A stretch of DNA of 64,000 nucleotides from a virus. The position numbers and the translations under genes are program-made. The notes beneath the pieces were generated by a model that was given only the letters and a program-made list of their open reading frames with translations, did not search any database and had not been told where the DNA came from. Shown piece after piece: positions 17,671 to 25,510 of this stretch; positions within the stretch are counted from its first letter, which is position 1, and every line of letters starts with the position of its first letter. Location of the stretch: the IMG/VR virus record IMGVR_UViG_3300042567_002119, positions 26,568 to 90,567 of that record, one strand, 5' to 3'.

Positions 17671-17821
17671 AAAGTATAAAGATGTCGATAAAAAAGGAAT
17701 CACATCCGCCTACTGGAATGAAGTCCTAGATATAATTAAGTACTTGGAAAGCAAGGAAGAATACGAAAAGTGCCAAGAGTTATGGGCGTATTACAAAGAG
17801 ATTACTGGTCATATCAAATGA
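17633..17821 (+). CDS. Small UVR-like helical protein, 62 aa
   Basis: Starts within the deacetylase gene (38-base overlap). IIKYLESKEEYEKCQELWAY resembles the UVR-type helical hairpin and the C-terminus of the 89-aa protein at 37063 (MIKHFEKNEEFEKCADLKKL), so the two look paralogous. Protein-protein contact is the usual role of such hairpins. Confidence 0.65.
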   Translation: MAIDIANEREWTRKYKDVDKKGITSAYWNEVLDIIKYLESKEEYEKCQELWAYYKEITGHIK

Positions 17822-17830
17822 CTTCACACA

Positions 17831-17861
17831 ACAATCGCCCCATTGGGGCGATTGCTTTTTA
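17831..17861 (+). terminator. Intrinsic terminator, likely bidirectional
   Basis: CAATCGCCCC and GGGGCGATTG form a 10-bp stem with a 3-base loop, then a T run; lies between convergent genes. Confidence 0.9.
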
Positions 17862-17863
17862 AA

Positions 17864-18172
17864 TTAAGAATTTAAAGGTTCAGGTGAAGTAGGTTCTTCT
17901 TTAGCCTTAACCTTTTTCCCATTAACTATGTTCTTAACTCCAAGTAGAGCTGCTCCAATTGTAGTGAACATTACTGATTGATTAATAATGTCAATAGACT
18001 TGTCTATAAACATTTTGTCAATGCAACCTAGAAAAAAACAGATTCCTCCAATAAAAATGATGTAAAGTCCAGCGCTTGATGTTCCAGATGTTTTACCGCT
18101 GTCGTTTGATGTCATTTCACCGAATGAAAACTTCTTAATGTCTCCGAGATTTTGAATTTTCATATTAGCCAT
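17864..18172 (-). CDS. Small membrane protein, two TM segments
   Basis: The start at 18172 gives MANMKIQNLGDIKKFSFGEM; the frame is open further upstream but lies within the tagged peptidase gene. Hydrophobic helices near residues 35-53 and 66-84, then a Lys-rich tail ending EPTSPEPLNS. The start lies 8 bases after the upstream peptidase gene. Unknown function. Confidence 0.65.
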   Translation of the reverse strand: MANMKIQNLGDIKKFSFGEMTSNDSGKTSGTSSAGLYIIFIGGICFFLGCIDKMFIDKSIDIINQSVMFTTIGAALLGVKNIVNGKKVKAKEEPTSPEPLNS

Positions 18173-18179
18173 GATTTTT

Positions 18180-18977
18180 TTAGTTGACGTAATCTTGAAG
18201 TGCCACTTCAAGTGTGTCTGTGTTCTCAAGTTCTGACGATTGCTCGTCATAGTATTCGTTATATCGTTTCTCTAAAATTGCAGAAGCTTCACCGTATCCT
18301 AAATTCTCTAGGATTCGGATAGCTAACCAGTCAGCTTCTCTCTCCTGTCTCTCGTCGTAAGCTGCCATTCCTCGGTCAGAGCCTCCGTGATTTAGTAGTG
18401 AATGCGAAATTTCATGTGCTTCGATTGCCAACAGATGGTCGTCTCCTAGATTCTGAGACTCAACTTCCTGTCCATCGACGAATATTGTTTTTGAAACCAT
18501 ATCAGCGAAAGCAATTCCTAAGCTATCAAATATTTTTGCAACTTTTGCATAGAGCTCATCGTCCGAGAAAAGAACAATGACTGTCCATTCGGGATCAATT
18601 TCGCTTTTCCAAACCGCATCCTCTGCGCTTTCAGATAAGTTATACTTCTTCATTTTTGAAGCACGTTGACCAGTTAAGTCTCTCCATAATTCTCTGACGT
18701 CTGGCTGGGCAAGTGTATCTGCCTGAACCATTGAGTAAAATTGATTATCTGAATTCTGCATCATTGCGAACCATTCTTCAAGGCTAGGTTTTTTAGACAG
18801 AGCCTCAATTCGAGGTTTTAGTCTTCTAAACATTGGAAATAGCTCAGTTTCGTACTTATCTCCAGTTTGTGGATTACGTCCGAATTTTCTGTTAATATCA
18901 AGTTCCGTTAACTTCCTTAGGGGTCTTGGATTATGATTTTCATTTAACCAATCGCTATATGTTGATAAAAGTTTCAT
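18180..18977 (-). CDS. Tagged zinc metallopeptidase (HEISH)
   Basis: Begins MKLLSTYSDWLNENHNPR, a clear SDWLNEN-type targeting tag. The gluzincin motif AHEISHSLLNHG lies at about 187-198, followed by DERQEREADWLAIRIL with a Glu/Asp third ligand, as in IrrE/M48-like peptidases. If packaged and ejected it could cleave a host protein early; it could instead be a head maturation factor, though the maturation protease of this lineage is expected to be gp21-like (serine). Late box upstream. Confidence 0.8.
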   Translation of the reverse strand: MKLLSTYSDWLNENHNPRPLRKLTELDINRKFGRNPQTGDKYETELFPMFRRLKPRIEALSKKPSLEEWFAMMQNSDNQFYSMVQADTLAQPDVRELWRDLTGQRASKMKKYNLSESAEDAVWKSEIDPEWTVIVLFSDDELYAKVAKIFDSLGIAFADMVSKTIFVDGQEVESQNLGDDHLLAIEAHEISHSLLNHGGSDRGMAAYDERQEREADWLAIRILENLGYGEASAILEKRYNEYYDEQSSELENTDTLEVALQDYVN

Positions 18978-18984
18978 TACAGGT

Positions 18985-18992
18985 TTATTTAT
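18985..18992 (-). promoter_or_regulatory. Late-type ATAAATAA promoter box
   Basis: GGATAAATAAA on the minus strand, 7 bases upstream of the peptidase start. Confidence 0.7.
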
Positions 18993-19003
18993 CCCAAGCG
19001 CAG

Positions 19004-19011
19004 ATAAATAA
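19004..19011 (+). promoter_or_regulatory. Late-type ATAAATAA promoter box
   Basis: GATAAATAAC on the plus strand, 17 bases upstream of the tagged gene at 19029; back-to-back with the minus-strand box. Confidence 0.7.
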
Positions 19012-19028
19012 CAAGAAAATCATAAGTA

Positions 19029-19490
19029 ATGATTCATAAATATCAACAATGGCTTGATGAATCTGAGAAACTAGAGGCAGTTGATACGCCGGTAACACCA
19101 GACGCTCCAGTTGAAGCTCCAGCAGAAGTTCCAGCGGAACCGGTTGCAGAAGTTCCAGCTGAGACTCCAGTTGATGCCGGGATTCCAGCAGAGGCTCCGG
19201 TTGAAGACGACACAGCCGAATCAGAAATTGAAAAGTATCAAGAACTAGACACAGCTAGAAGAGATGCAATTAAAGCCTTTAAAAAGAAACAAGAAGAATT
19301 TTTAGAAATTCCTAATGAGATTCGTAAGAGTCCAGTCGAAGAGGCTGATAAAACAAAGGTCGAGACATTAAAGAGCGAATTAGTTGAACTTAATAAGACA
19401 ATGAAAGACTCTATTAAAGCTTGGGACAACTTTAATTCTGAAGCCTTAGGGTTAGCAGATGATGAGACCTCTGAAGAGTACGAACCTTAA
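19029..19490 (+). CDS. Tagged Pro/Ala/Glu-repeat protein, 153 aa
   Basis: The tag MIHKYQQWLDESEKLE is followed by a low-complexity stretch of APVEAP/EVPAEP-like repeats (about 20-62), then a charged helical region (70-140). Such extended acidic Pro-rich linkers occur in internal virion proteins. No enzyme motif. Confidence 0.65.
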   Translation: MIHKYQQWLDESEKLEAVDTPVTPDAPVEAPAEVPAEPVAEVPAETPVDAGIPAEAPVEDDTAESEIEKYQELDTARRDAIKAFKKKQEEFLEIPNEIRKSPVEEADKTKVETLKSELVELNKTMKDSIKAWDNFNSEALGLADDETSEEYEP

Positions 19491-19510
19491 AAAATATCAA
19501 CTCTGGTAAC

Positions 19511-19699
19511 ATGAAAAATTTAGTTAACAGTTTTACGAAATTCGTAAACGAGAGCTGGGATCCAAGTGATGCTTTCTCTGGTGAGACTTCAAACTGTTGC
19601 GGTGCTCCTATTATGATGGGCGATATTTGCTCTGATTGTAAAGAACATTGTGAAGCAGAAGAAGACGAAGAAGATTACGAAGACGATTATCAACACTAA
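19511..19699 (+). CDS. Tagged small zinc-ribbon protein, 62 aa
   Basis: The tag MKNLVNSFTKFVNESWDP is followed by a zinc ribbon with CCGAP and CSDCKEHC cysteines, then an Asp/Glu tail. Twenty bases after the previous tagged gene, probably the same transcript. Confidence 0.7.
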   Translation: MKNLVNSFTKFVNESWDPSDAFSGETSNCCGAPIMMGDICSDCKEHCEAEEDEEDYEDDYQH

Positions 19700-19740
19700 T
19701 AACGGACTTAGGACCGTAAAGTTACGCAAGTAACACAAAA

Positions 19741-19778
19741 TCCGAGAAAAGTGTCGCTACCGATCTCGGATTTTTTTA
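19741..19778 (+). terminator. Intrinsic terminator
   Basis: TCCGAGA and TCTCGGA form a 7-bp stem with a 16-base loop followed by seven T. Confidence 0.8.
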
Positions 19779-19860
19779 TGTGATTAGAATATTATGGGAA
19801 AGGTTTGGGTGTGGCCAGTGTGATCTAGTGAGTGACTGTACTGGTTACAGTAACCAAATA

Positions 19861-20064
19861 TTAGCCGAATTTTGCAATGCTCTTGTACCGCTTCTTAATA
19901 TCTTCGATCTCGGCCATTGCTGCGTTAAACTTGCCCTTGATCTCATCGTTTACTGTGAAGTCTAATATAACTTGACAGTTCGGGCAAACCGATACAGGAT
20001 GTTGCATTATGAATTGTAGGTCGATACCTAATGGAGTTCTACATGCTGGACAAGGTAATGCCAT
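19861..20064 (-). CDS. Zinc-ribbon protein, 67 aa
   Basis: CPACRTPLG and CPNC frame a zinc ribbon at residues 5-31, followed by a helical C-terminus ending KRYKSIAKFG. One base separates it from the upstream DUF2589-like gene, so they share a transcript. Unknown function. Confidence 0.75.
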   Translation of the reverse strand: MALPCPACRTPLGIDLQFIMQHPVSVCPNCQVILDFTVNDEIKGKFNAAMAEIEDIKKRYKSIAKFG

Positions 20065-20065
20065 A

Positions 20066-20779
20066 TTAAGAGGTTTTGTCAGTATGACCTACATCATCTA
20101 ATTTTTGAATTAACATCTCAACCAGTCTGGAAACGGCTTCAGGTTTTTCGTCCTTTTTGAATTTAACTTTCACGGTTGCCATGCCAGCTTTGCTATCAGA
20201 GTTTGGTGCATTACTGTCAACTGAAATATTGGTTACAGTATGCGTGTAGTCAGACGCAGTTGAGACTCCAAGCAGTTTGCAAGTCTCGTCGTCTGCTTCA
20301 CCAGTCTGCGGAATCCTGTTTTTTAATTGGTAACGCATTAGGGCTTCTCTACATTTTGGGCCAATAACTCCGTCAACTCCATTCTTCTTGGCGCCGGTTT
20401 TCCCAAGTAGAGTCTTATATGGCTCTCCTAATTTAACTAGAGCCTCTTGAACTCCACGAATAGTTTGATCCTCAATCTTCTTAAAAATCGGTAAAATATT
20501 CTCTTTAAGACTGGATGGTGTCTTATCGTCTGATGCAAGTAATCTGATATCAAAGTCTATTTCCAGTTCTTCTAGTCCCATTGACGAATGGTCAGCTAAG
20601 ATATAGAGAGGAATTTCCAAGGTCTTGTCTCCGAGCAAAAATGTTTTAGTCAGAGGTTCGCCTTCCGGTGTAAAGTACTTTGAAATAGTATTAATGTGTT
20701 GTCTTTCCTGAATACCGAGAACGATTAACGCTGCTTCTTGTAGACCGCCGAGTAATTCTTCTAGATTAATTTTAGCCAT
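20066..20779 (-). CDS. DUF2589-like protein with inserted peptidoglycan-binding domain
   Basis: The start at 20779 (MAKINLEELLGGLQEAAL) matches the DUF2589 N-terminal helix; upstream in-frame codons cover the promoter box. A PGBD-like segment (about 120-165) reads GVQEALVKLGEP, then VDGVIGPKCREALMRYQ. A beta-rich Lys-containing end follows. DUF2589 proteins have no firmly known function. A second family member lies just upstream. Confidence 0.6.
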   Translation of the reverse strand: MAKINLEELLGGLQEAALIVLGIQERQHINTISKYFTPEGEPLTKTFLLGDKTLEIPLYILADHSSMGLEELEIDFDIRLLASDDKTPSSLKENILPIFKKIEDQTIRGVQEALVKLGEPYKTLLGKTGAKKNGVDGVIGPKCREALMRYQLKNRIPQTGEADDETCKLLGVSTASDYTHTVTNISVDSNAPNSDSKAGMATVKVKFKKDEKPEAVSRLVEMLIQKLDDVGHTDKTS

Positions 20780-20800
20780 AGTTGTGCGATTTGTATTAAT

Positions 20801-20810
20801 AATTATACTA
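20801..20810 (-). promoter_or_regulatory. AGTATAATA-class promoter
   Basis: TAGTATAATT on the minus strand, 21 bases upstream of 20779. Confidence 0.5.
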
Positions 20811-20831
20811 CTCAAGCTGAATCGGTTTAAA

Positions 20832-20862
20832 CAAAAAAGAGACCAGATAAACTGGTCTCCTT
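20832..20862 (-). terminator. Intrinsic terminator
   Basis: On the minus strand GAGACCAG and CTGGTCTC form an 8-bp stem followed by six T; it ends the DUF2589 gene upstream. Confidence 0.85.
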
Positions 20863-20886
20863 AGGGGTTTATTGTCCGATTACTGA

Positions 20887-21483
20887 TTACTTGTTTGGAT
20901 CAGCCGTAAGAGGAATTAAAGTTGGCTCTAACATTTGAGTCAAATAGTCAGAAAGCTTTAACATACCTTCAGTTGCAGGTAATTGCTCAGCGTGTACTTT
21001 TACATTGTACTTTGCAGAGTTATCTGTGCTACGTGTGTTCTCTTTGTGAGTCGCAACTTTACCAGCCATGCTCACCGAGTACTTCATTCCCCAGAATCCG
21101 CCAGAAGCAGAAGCTTGAATTGAAGATTCAGTATCAGTGCTTGATTTGTCTACTTCAGAAGTTTTTACTTCCATTGAGAATTCAATATCAGCTGATGTGA
21201 TAGCTAATGAAGGAAGTGGAACTAAAGGTAACATAGGAACCTTTGAGTATAAAGTTTGAACTGTTTGTTCGCCGGTTGTACCGTCAGTAACAACTCGGTT
21301 CATTTCTACATCCAAAGAACGAGCTTGAGTTTTGCCGTCTTTGTCTGTTACGAATGCAACTTCAGAAATATATTTCCACGTTACATCGTTTAATTTTGCT
21401 TGCCCTTTTGCCATACCTACAATCGGAGACACAATAAGGTCTTCAATTGGTAATCCAGCAAATTGTTGTGCGATGTCTGCCAT
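20887..21483 (-). CDS. DUF2589-family protein
   Basis: 198 residues beginning IAQQFAGLPIEDLIVSPIVG, the DUF2589 signature, then KGQAKLNDVTWKYISEVAF. Beta-rich middle with SADIEFSMEVKTSEV. Late promoter box and own terminator, so highly expressed late. Whether it is a virion part is unknown. Confidence 0.75.
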   Translation of the reverse strand: MADIAQQFAGLPIEDLIVSPIVGMAKGQAKLNDVTWKYISEVAFVTDKDGKTQARSLDVEMNRVVTDGTTGEQTVQTLYSKVPMLPLVPLPSLAITSADIEFSMEVKTSEVDKSSTDTESSIQASASGGFWGMKYSVSMAGKVATHKENTRSTDNSAKYNVKVHAEQLPATEGMLKLSDYLTQMLEPTLIPLTADPNK

Positions 21484-21502
21484 TTGTAATCTGGTTTTTT
21501 TA

Positions 21503-21510
21503 TTATTTAT
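21503..21510 (-). promoter_or_regulatory. Late-type ATAAATAA promoter box
   Basis: GGATAAATAAT on the minus strand, 19 bases upstream of 21483. Confidence 0.65.
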
Positions 21511-21528
21511 CCAAACACAGTTTCATTA

Positions 21529-22182
21529 TTACTTAACCTTGAACCTATATCCTGTCAATTTCTCTACATCAGCTGGTTTAACCTTCCATTTATCAAGACC
21601 CACCGGTTTGTCGGGTGTATTATTAAAAATATAAGCCTCAAACGTTTTTGTCCTCTTAATAAAAATAACTTTCCAACATTTAGTCGGCACTGACGTCGTT
21701 CCAATTTTCTTGGCTGCTCCGACTGAACCGCACCATACCATAACTGAATCGTATTGGCTAGCAAGTTCTCTGGTTCGGACCTCTAATCTTTTCCAGTCTC
21801 CAGCATTTAAGGAATGGTATTGAGGAGCCATGTTTGAAAAGTAGAAGCACTCTTCTTGTAGAACTGGGCTGCACTGGTTATCTGCAGCCGGGCACATGTG
21901 ACCTCTATCGGTTCCTGAACCTACATAATCTTCCATAAGATCAGTTTCAGCTGGAAGTAATGGATCTGGCGCGAATCTGTCCTTGCGTGCAACCTTTGAG
22001 CCTGGACATTCAAGACGGGCTTTTGTGTCCCACCATTCAACCTTAAGAGAATAGTGTAACTGCTTACTATAATAAGCAGTATAGCCTTTGTGTTCTAATT
22101 TAACAGTAGTTGGCTCTGGAACAAAGCCAGTAGCCGTAATTAATAAAATTAGTGATACTATGAATAATTTAACGGTTTTCAT
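21529..22182 (-). CDS. Exported DNA/RNA non-specific endonuclease (NUC1/EndA-like)
   Basis: A signal peptide (MKTVKLFIVSLILLITATGF) precedes a 195-residue nuclease with the DRGHMCPAAD motif (catalytic His95) and the metal-binding Asn in FYFSNMAPQ (Asn117). Enzymes of this family use a His-Me finger and Mg2+ to cut DNA and RNA. Export would put it in the periplasm or outside, so degradation of extracellular or competitor DNA is a plausible role. It follows the patatin gene by 5 bases on the same strand. Confidence 0.88.
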   Translation of the reverse strand: MKTVKLFIVSLILLITATGFVPEPTTVKLEHKGYTAYYSKQLHYSLKVEWWDTKARLECPGSKVARKDRFAPDPLLPAETDLMEDYVGSGTDRGHMCPAADNQCSPVLQEECFYFSNMAPQYHSLNAGDWKRLEVRTRELASQYDSVMVWCGSVGAAKKIGTTSVPTKCWKVIFIKRTKTFEAYIFNNTPDKPVGLDKWKVKPADVEKLTGYRFKVK

Positions 22183-22187
22183 ATTCT

Positions 22188-23150
22188 TTATTTAAGGAAA
22201 TTTTTAATATTAGTCATTGTTTTTTTATTACTAATAATATCTTTATTTACTTTATCAACAATGTATTGAGTAGTAGCCGGTCTTGAATCTGACATGTCGC
22301 TTTTCTTTTCATCATCAATCTCTAATTGAACTCTTAAATACTTTTCTAATATTTGTTGACATTCGTAAACAACTGATTTAGAAGAGGCTTGCATCATAAC
22401 TGTTGTTATAGGTTGTGCCCAATTAGCTATACCCCAACTTTCAGTTTTAATACCTAACGATTCTGAATGATTTCCGGTGCCTAACGATAAGCATTCAATA
22501 TCTTCTATCTTAATACCCGGTCTTGTTTTAAGAACTTCAGCAACTGCTGCCATTGCTGGATTGTTAATGTAAACACCACCATCCACTAAGATCCGGTCTT
22601 TGCCATCAAACACCATTTCGTATGACGGTAAGTAGGTCGGCGCGGCTGACGTAGCCCGACAAACATCTTTTAATCTAACATCAAATCGTTCTTTAGACCA
22701 TTTAGCAGTTCTAGTTTTAAACATAATAACTTCATTGTTCTTTAGGTCATACGAACTAACGATGATAGGCTTTAGTGATTGCGATATCATCATATCACCA
22801 AAATAATTTTCCAATAAACCGTCTAAACCTTTTGGAGAGAATTTAGGATTAAATACTGAATTAACTCCTCTAATTACTTTAGCTAATATATTTTTACTAT
22901 AAGGGAAAATAACATTACCTTTAGTTGTGTAAAGTTCTATTAGCTGGTCGATTGTTAAATAAGGATTAACTCCGTCTTTCGTACAAGTTAATCCGCATGC
23001 AATAATACCGCCAGTTGAGGTACCTACTATGACATCAAATAATTCGTGTATTTTTTTACCTTGCTGATTTTCAATTTCTTTAAGGATAAGTAATGGAACG
23101 ATTCCTCTTAATCCACCACCGTCTATTGATAATATTCTAACTTTACTCAT
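22188..23150 (-). CDS. Patatin-like phospholipase
   Basis: 320 residues with the oxyanion loop DGGGLRG (10-16), nucleophile GTSTGG (Ser46) and the Asp of VDGGVYINNPA (about 190), i.e. a Ser-Asp dyad lipase. CBASS effectors such as CapV share this fold, but no cyclase gene is nearby. Membrane lipid hydrolysis, perhaps at lysis or on infection, is the simplest role. A late box lies upstream on its strand. Confidence 0.9.
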   Translation of the reverse strand: MSKVRILSIDGGGLRGIVPLLILKEIENQQGKKIHELFDVIVGTSTGGIIACGLTCTKDGVNPYLTIDQLIELYTTKGNVIFPYSKNILAKVIRGVNSVFNPKFSPKGLDGLLENYFGDMMISQSLKPIIVSSYDLKNNEVIMFKTRTAKWSKERFDVRLKDVCRATSAAPTYLPSYEMVFDGKDRILVDGGVYINNPAMAAVAEVLKTRPGIKIEDIECLSLGTGNHSESLGIKTESWGIANWAQPITTVMMQASSKSVVYECQQILEKYLRVQLEIDDEKKSDMSDSRPATTQYIVDKVNKDIISNKKTMTNIKNFLK

Positions 23151-23181
23151 ACGTGTATTTTTATTTTTATTTTTTACTAGG

Positions 23182-23189
23182 TTATTTAT
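23182..23189 (-). promoter_or_regulatory. Late-type ATAAATAA promoter box
   Basis: GGATAAATAACC on the minus strand, upstream of the patatin gene. Confidence 0.65.
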
Positions 23190-23199
23190 CCGGATTTTA

Positions 23200-23208
23200 A
23201 GTATAATA
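23200..23208 (+). promoter_or_regulatory. AGTATAATA-class promoter
   Basis: AGTATAATA ends 5 bases before the CAP gene ATG at 23214. Confidence 0.65.
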
Positions 23209-23213
23209 ACTAT

Positions 23214-23759
23214 ATGAAAAAGCTAATACATATCATACTTTTTAGTTTTGCGATTAGCGCAACTGCTCAAGATTCTGAAAATAAAATCTTTTTAGAATTG
23301 GTGAATGCTCACAGAGCAAGTCACGGGCTTAGTCCAGTAGAATACTCAGCTACTCTCGACTCTGCTGTAACTCTTCATGTCAATTGGATGATACGTGCTG
23401 ACACATTGGAGCACTACGAATATCCATTAACTCCAGATGGAATTTACTACACCGGCCCTCTTACCCGAATTGAAAAATTTGATCAGGACTGGAAGAAACA
23501 CTTTTCACGATATAGTTTCAGAGAAAATGTCGGTGCTCATTATAAAATCAGCAGTAATTATAACTCACTAAAATCGGTTAACGTTGATAAATCAACCGTT
23601 ATTATAATATTCAACGAATGGGTTAAATCAGCTAGTCATAATGCAGCGCTGCTCGACCCAAAAGTAACAGTAGCAGCATTCGATATAAACGGCGGCTATG
23701 ATACTCAAAAGAACCGATTCTCAGCATACGCAAACTGTCTGTTTGCGGTTAAGCTATAA
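23214..23759 (+). CDS. Secreted CAP/SCP-domain protein
   Basis: A signal peptide (MKKLIHIILFSFAISATAQ) leads a CAP-like domain: LELVNAHRASHGLSPVEYS, LHVNWMIRADTLEHYEY, FRENVGAHY, and FNEWVKSASHNAALLDP, the family's His/Glu-rich motifs. CAP proteins are secreted and bind lipids or act at surfaces; the bacterial YkwD group is poorly understood. A second secreted CAP-like gene at 25511 has a copied promoter. Confidence 0.85.
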   Translation: MKKLIHIILFSFAISATAQDSENKIFLELVNAHRASHGLSPVEYSATLDSAVTLHVNWMIRADTLEHYEYPLTPDGIYYTGPLTRIEKFDQDWKKHFSRYSFRENVGAHYKISSNYNSLKSVNVDKSTVIIIFNEWVKSASHNAALLDPKVTVAAFDINGGYDTQKNRFSAYANCLFAVKL

Positions 23760-23760
23760 C

Positions 23761-23789
23761 AAAAAAGCCGAACTAGGTTCGGCTTTTTT
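23761..23789. terminator. Intrinsic terminator, likely bidirectional
   Basis: AAGCCGAAC and GTTCGGCTT form a 9-bp stem with a 3-base loop, flanked by A and T runs, between convergent genes. Confidence 0.9.
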
Positions 23790-23805
23790 CTGGTGTAAAT
23801 TAGTA

Positions 23806-25425
23806 TTAAAATATCGGGCATGCAGTAGAGCTTCCACCTTTATACATTGGTACTTTAGGTAAAGCGGTTCCGAATTGAATTCTAGGTAACTCAATTTGGA
23901 ATGATTCATCAGACCATGTAATTACTGAGTTCCATTCTCCACTAGGAGTTGCAGTTGACTTAACTGGAGTAGGTTCGGTTGATGTGATTGTATACGTTAA
24001 CTGGAAGAACGCAACTGCATATCTCCATGGTCCGTAAGTTGCTTGGTACTCTGGAGTTCTTGCTCCAGGTTTACCCCACTTAGCATCAGTTTTATCTTTA
24101 TCAGTCCAGTCAGGACCTCTATTCGGTTCAGCTAAATTTTTAGCATCAACGGTTGGTGCAATAGTTATTCCGTTTTCAGTAAGAGCGGCAGCTAGCGCGC
24201 TATTAATAGACGCAAGTCTATCGTTTGCTAACGCAACGTTATTTTCCTTCTTTGAGGTTTTATCAGCTGACTTGTAAGTCGTTCCTACTTGTGAAGTACT
24301 TGCATAACCCCAAGTTGAAACAGCTGTAATTGTACCGCCGGCTGCTTTAACTGCATCTACTGCAGATTTAACAGTTGCGGCTAATTCAGCTTGAGCAGTA
24401 GGTTGAATAGTCACTCCATCATCTGGAAATAACTGTAAACCCTTTTGGAAAGCTGGGCTCTTAGCGTTACCGTTTGCACTTTCAGGATATGAAAAAGCCT
24501 GAACAACTGGGGCAGCTGGTGCAGCTGGTGTTCCAGCGACAACTGTAATTTTTTCGTTCTTTGGTGCAATGTATAAATTCGTAGCAACTAAAATTGCTTT
24601 ATCGAAAGTTACATTAGGATCCTTTTTACGAGCAGCATACGCTTCAGCTTTTGCTTTAAAGTTATCTAGCATAGACTTCTTTTCAGTATCGCTTAACGAC
24701 ATTGAGGCTATCCAGTATTGACTGACTGTTGCTTTATTGGTTCTCTGTGCAATCAGGAATTTAGCAGAAGTTAAAGGATCTACCATTAATTCCTTGCTTG
24801 CATTAGTATTTAATCGGTAAGCAGTTAGTGCTTTCTTAAGAGTATCCATGACCTGAGGCTTGGCTAGTTCAGCAATCACATCAATTTTTTTACCGCCAGT
24901 ATCGAATACTCCATCAGTTAGAGCACCTGGTATAATTGAACCGAATAGAGCTGATGTTCTTAATTCGAAACCTTCAGTCTTTGCAGTCTTTAATAAGTCA
25001 ACCGCTTGTTTAAGTTGAGCTAGCTTTTCTGGAGTTACCCCAGCCTTTGCACCGTTTGCAATAATTGAATCTGCTACTTTATAAAACATATCTGCTCTAG
25101 GAGCTGCACCCTTAACCGTACCGCCGCCTGTCCAGTAATATATCGATTTTAGGGAACGTAATCTGTCAGTTTTAGCAGATGAACTCTTTTTAAGAAGCGA
25201 TTTGAATAAGTTGAGGTCGCCCTCTCCGTTTTTCCACCATTGCATTACAGATTCGTAAGCTGGGTGAGCTTTTATTTCAGCAGAGTCTGCTGCCATTGCT
25301 GCATTTACTAAACCTGCACGATCGCCAGCTTTGTAAAGAGCACCAATATCAGTTCCTTCAGCTTCTGCGATTAACAAGTTTTCGTTTAACCAGCTAGAGT
25401 AGCCTTTAATAATTGAATGTTTCAT
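23806..25425 (-). CDS. Tagged protein with OmpA-like C-terminal region, 539 aa
   Basis: The tag MKHSIIKGYSSWLNENLL is nearly the same as that of the protein at 27339 (IKGYSQWLNEN). A helical middle (30-300) is followed by an OmpA-like region: LFPDDGVTIQPTAQAELAATV, then STWGYASTS, then NVALANDRLASINSAL. OmpA-like domains bind peptidoglycan. Probably a capsid-internal or ejected protein; late box upstream. Confidence 0.65.
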   Translation of the reverse strand: MKHSIIKGYSSWLNENLLIAEAEGTDIGALYKAGDRAGLVNAAMAADSAEIKAHPAYESVMQWWKNGEGDLNLFKSLLKKSSSAKTDRLRSLKSIYYWTGGGTVKGAAPRADMFYKVADSIIANGAKAGVTPEKLAQLKQAVDLLKTAKTEGFELRTSALFGSIIPGALTDGVFDTGGKKIDVIAELAKPQVMDTLKKALTAYRLNTNASKELMVDPLTSAKFLIAQRTNKATVSQYWIASMSLSDTEKKSMLDNFKAKAEAYAARKKDPNVTFDKAILVATNLYIAPKNEKITVVAGTPAAPAAPVVQAFSYPESANGNAKSPAFQKGLQLFPDDGVTIQPTAQAELAATVKSAVDAVKAAGGTITAVSTWGYASTSQVGTTYKSADKTSKKENNVALANDRLASINSALAAALTENGITIAPTVDAKNLAEPNRGPDWTDKDKTDAKWGKPGARTPEYQATYGPWRYAVAFFQLTYTITSTEPTPVKSTATPSGEWNSVITWSDESFQIELPRIQFGTALPKVPMYKGGSSTACPIF

Positions 25426-25455
25426 TAACTATGTCTATTTTTATTTTGTACTAGG

Positions 25456-25463
25456 TTATTTAT
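25456..25463 (-). promoter_or_regulatory. Late-type ATAAATAA promoter box
   Basis: GAATAAATAACC on the minus strand, 30 bases upstream of 25425. Confidence 0.65.
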
Positions 25464-25474
25464 TCGAGTTTTTA

Positions 25475-25483
25475 GGTATAATA
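25475..25483 (+). promoter_or_regulatory. AGTATAATA-class promoter (GGTATAATA)
   Basis: GGTATAATA, 27 bases upstream of the CAP-like gene at 25511. Confidence 0.55.
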
Positions 25484-25510
25484 ACTATATAACCAAGTAA
25501 TAAACAAGCC

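Larger units (their letters stand above)
23176..23215. repeat. Duplicated divergent promoter region, copy A
   Basis: About 40 bp from ACTAGGTTATTTAT to AATAACTATAT, nearly identical to 25450-25490. It contains a minus-strand late box and a plus-strand AGTATAATA box driving a CAP gene. Confidence 0.7.
25450..25490. repeat. Duplicated divergent promoter region, copy B
   Basis: Copy of 23176-23215 with a few substitutions and one extra base; again between a minus-strand late gene and a plus-strand CAP gene. Confidence 0.7.

Noticed and set aside
19780-19965. 61-codon plus-strand frame.
   Set aside because: It overlaps the minus-strand zinc-ribbon gene, which has a clear CxxC motif.
22188-23150. 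Patatin gene as a CBASS effector.
   Set aside because: No nucleotide cyclase, Cap2/Cap3 or other CBASS gene is nearby, and the gene has a phage late promoter.
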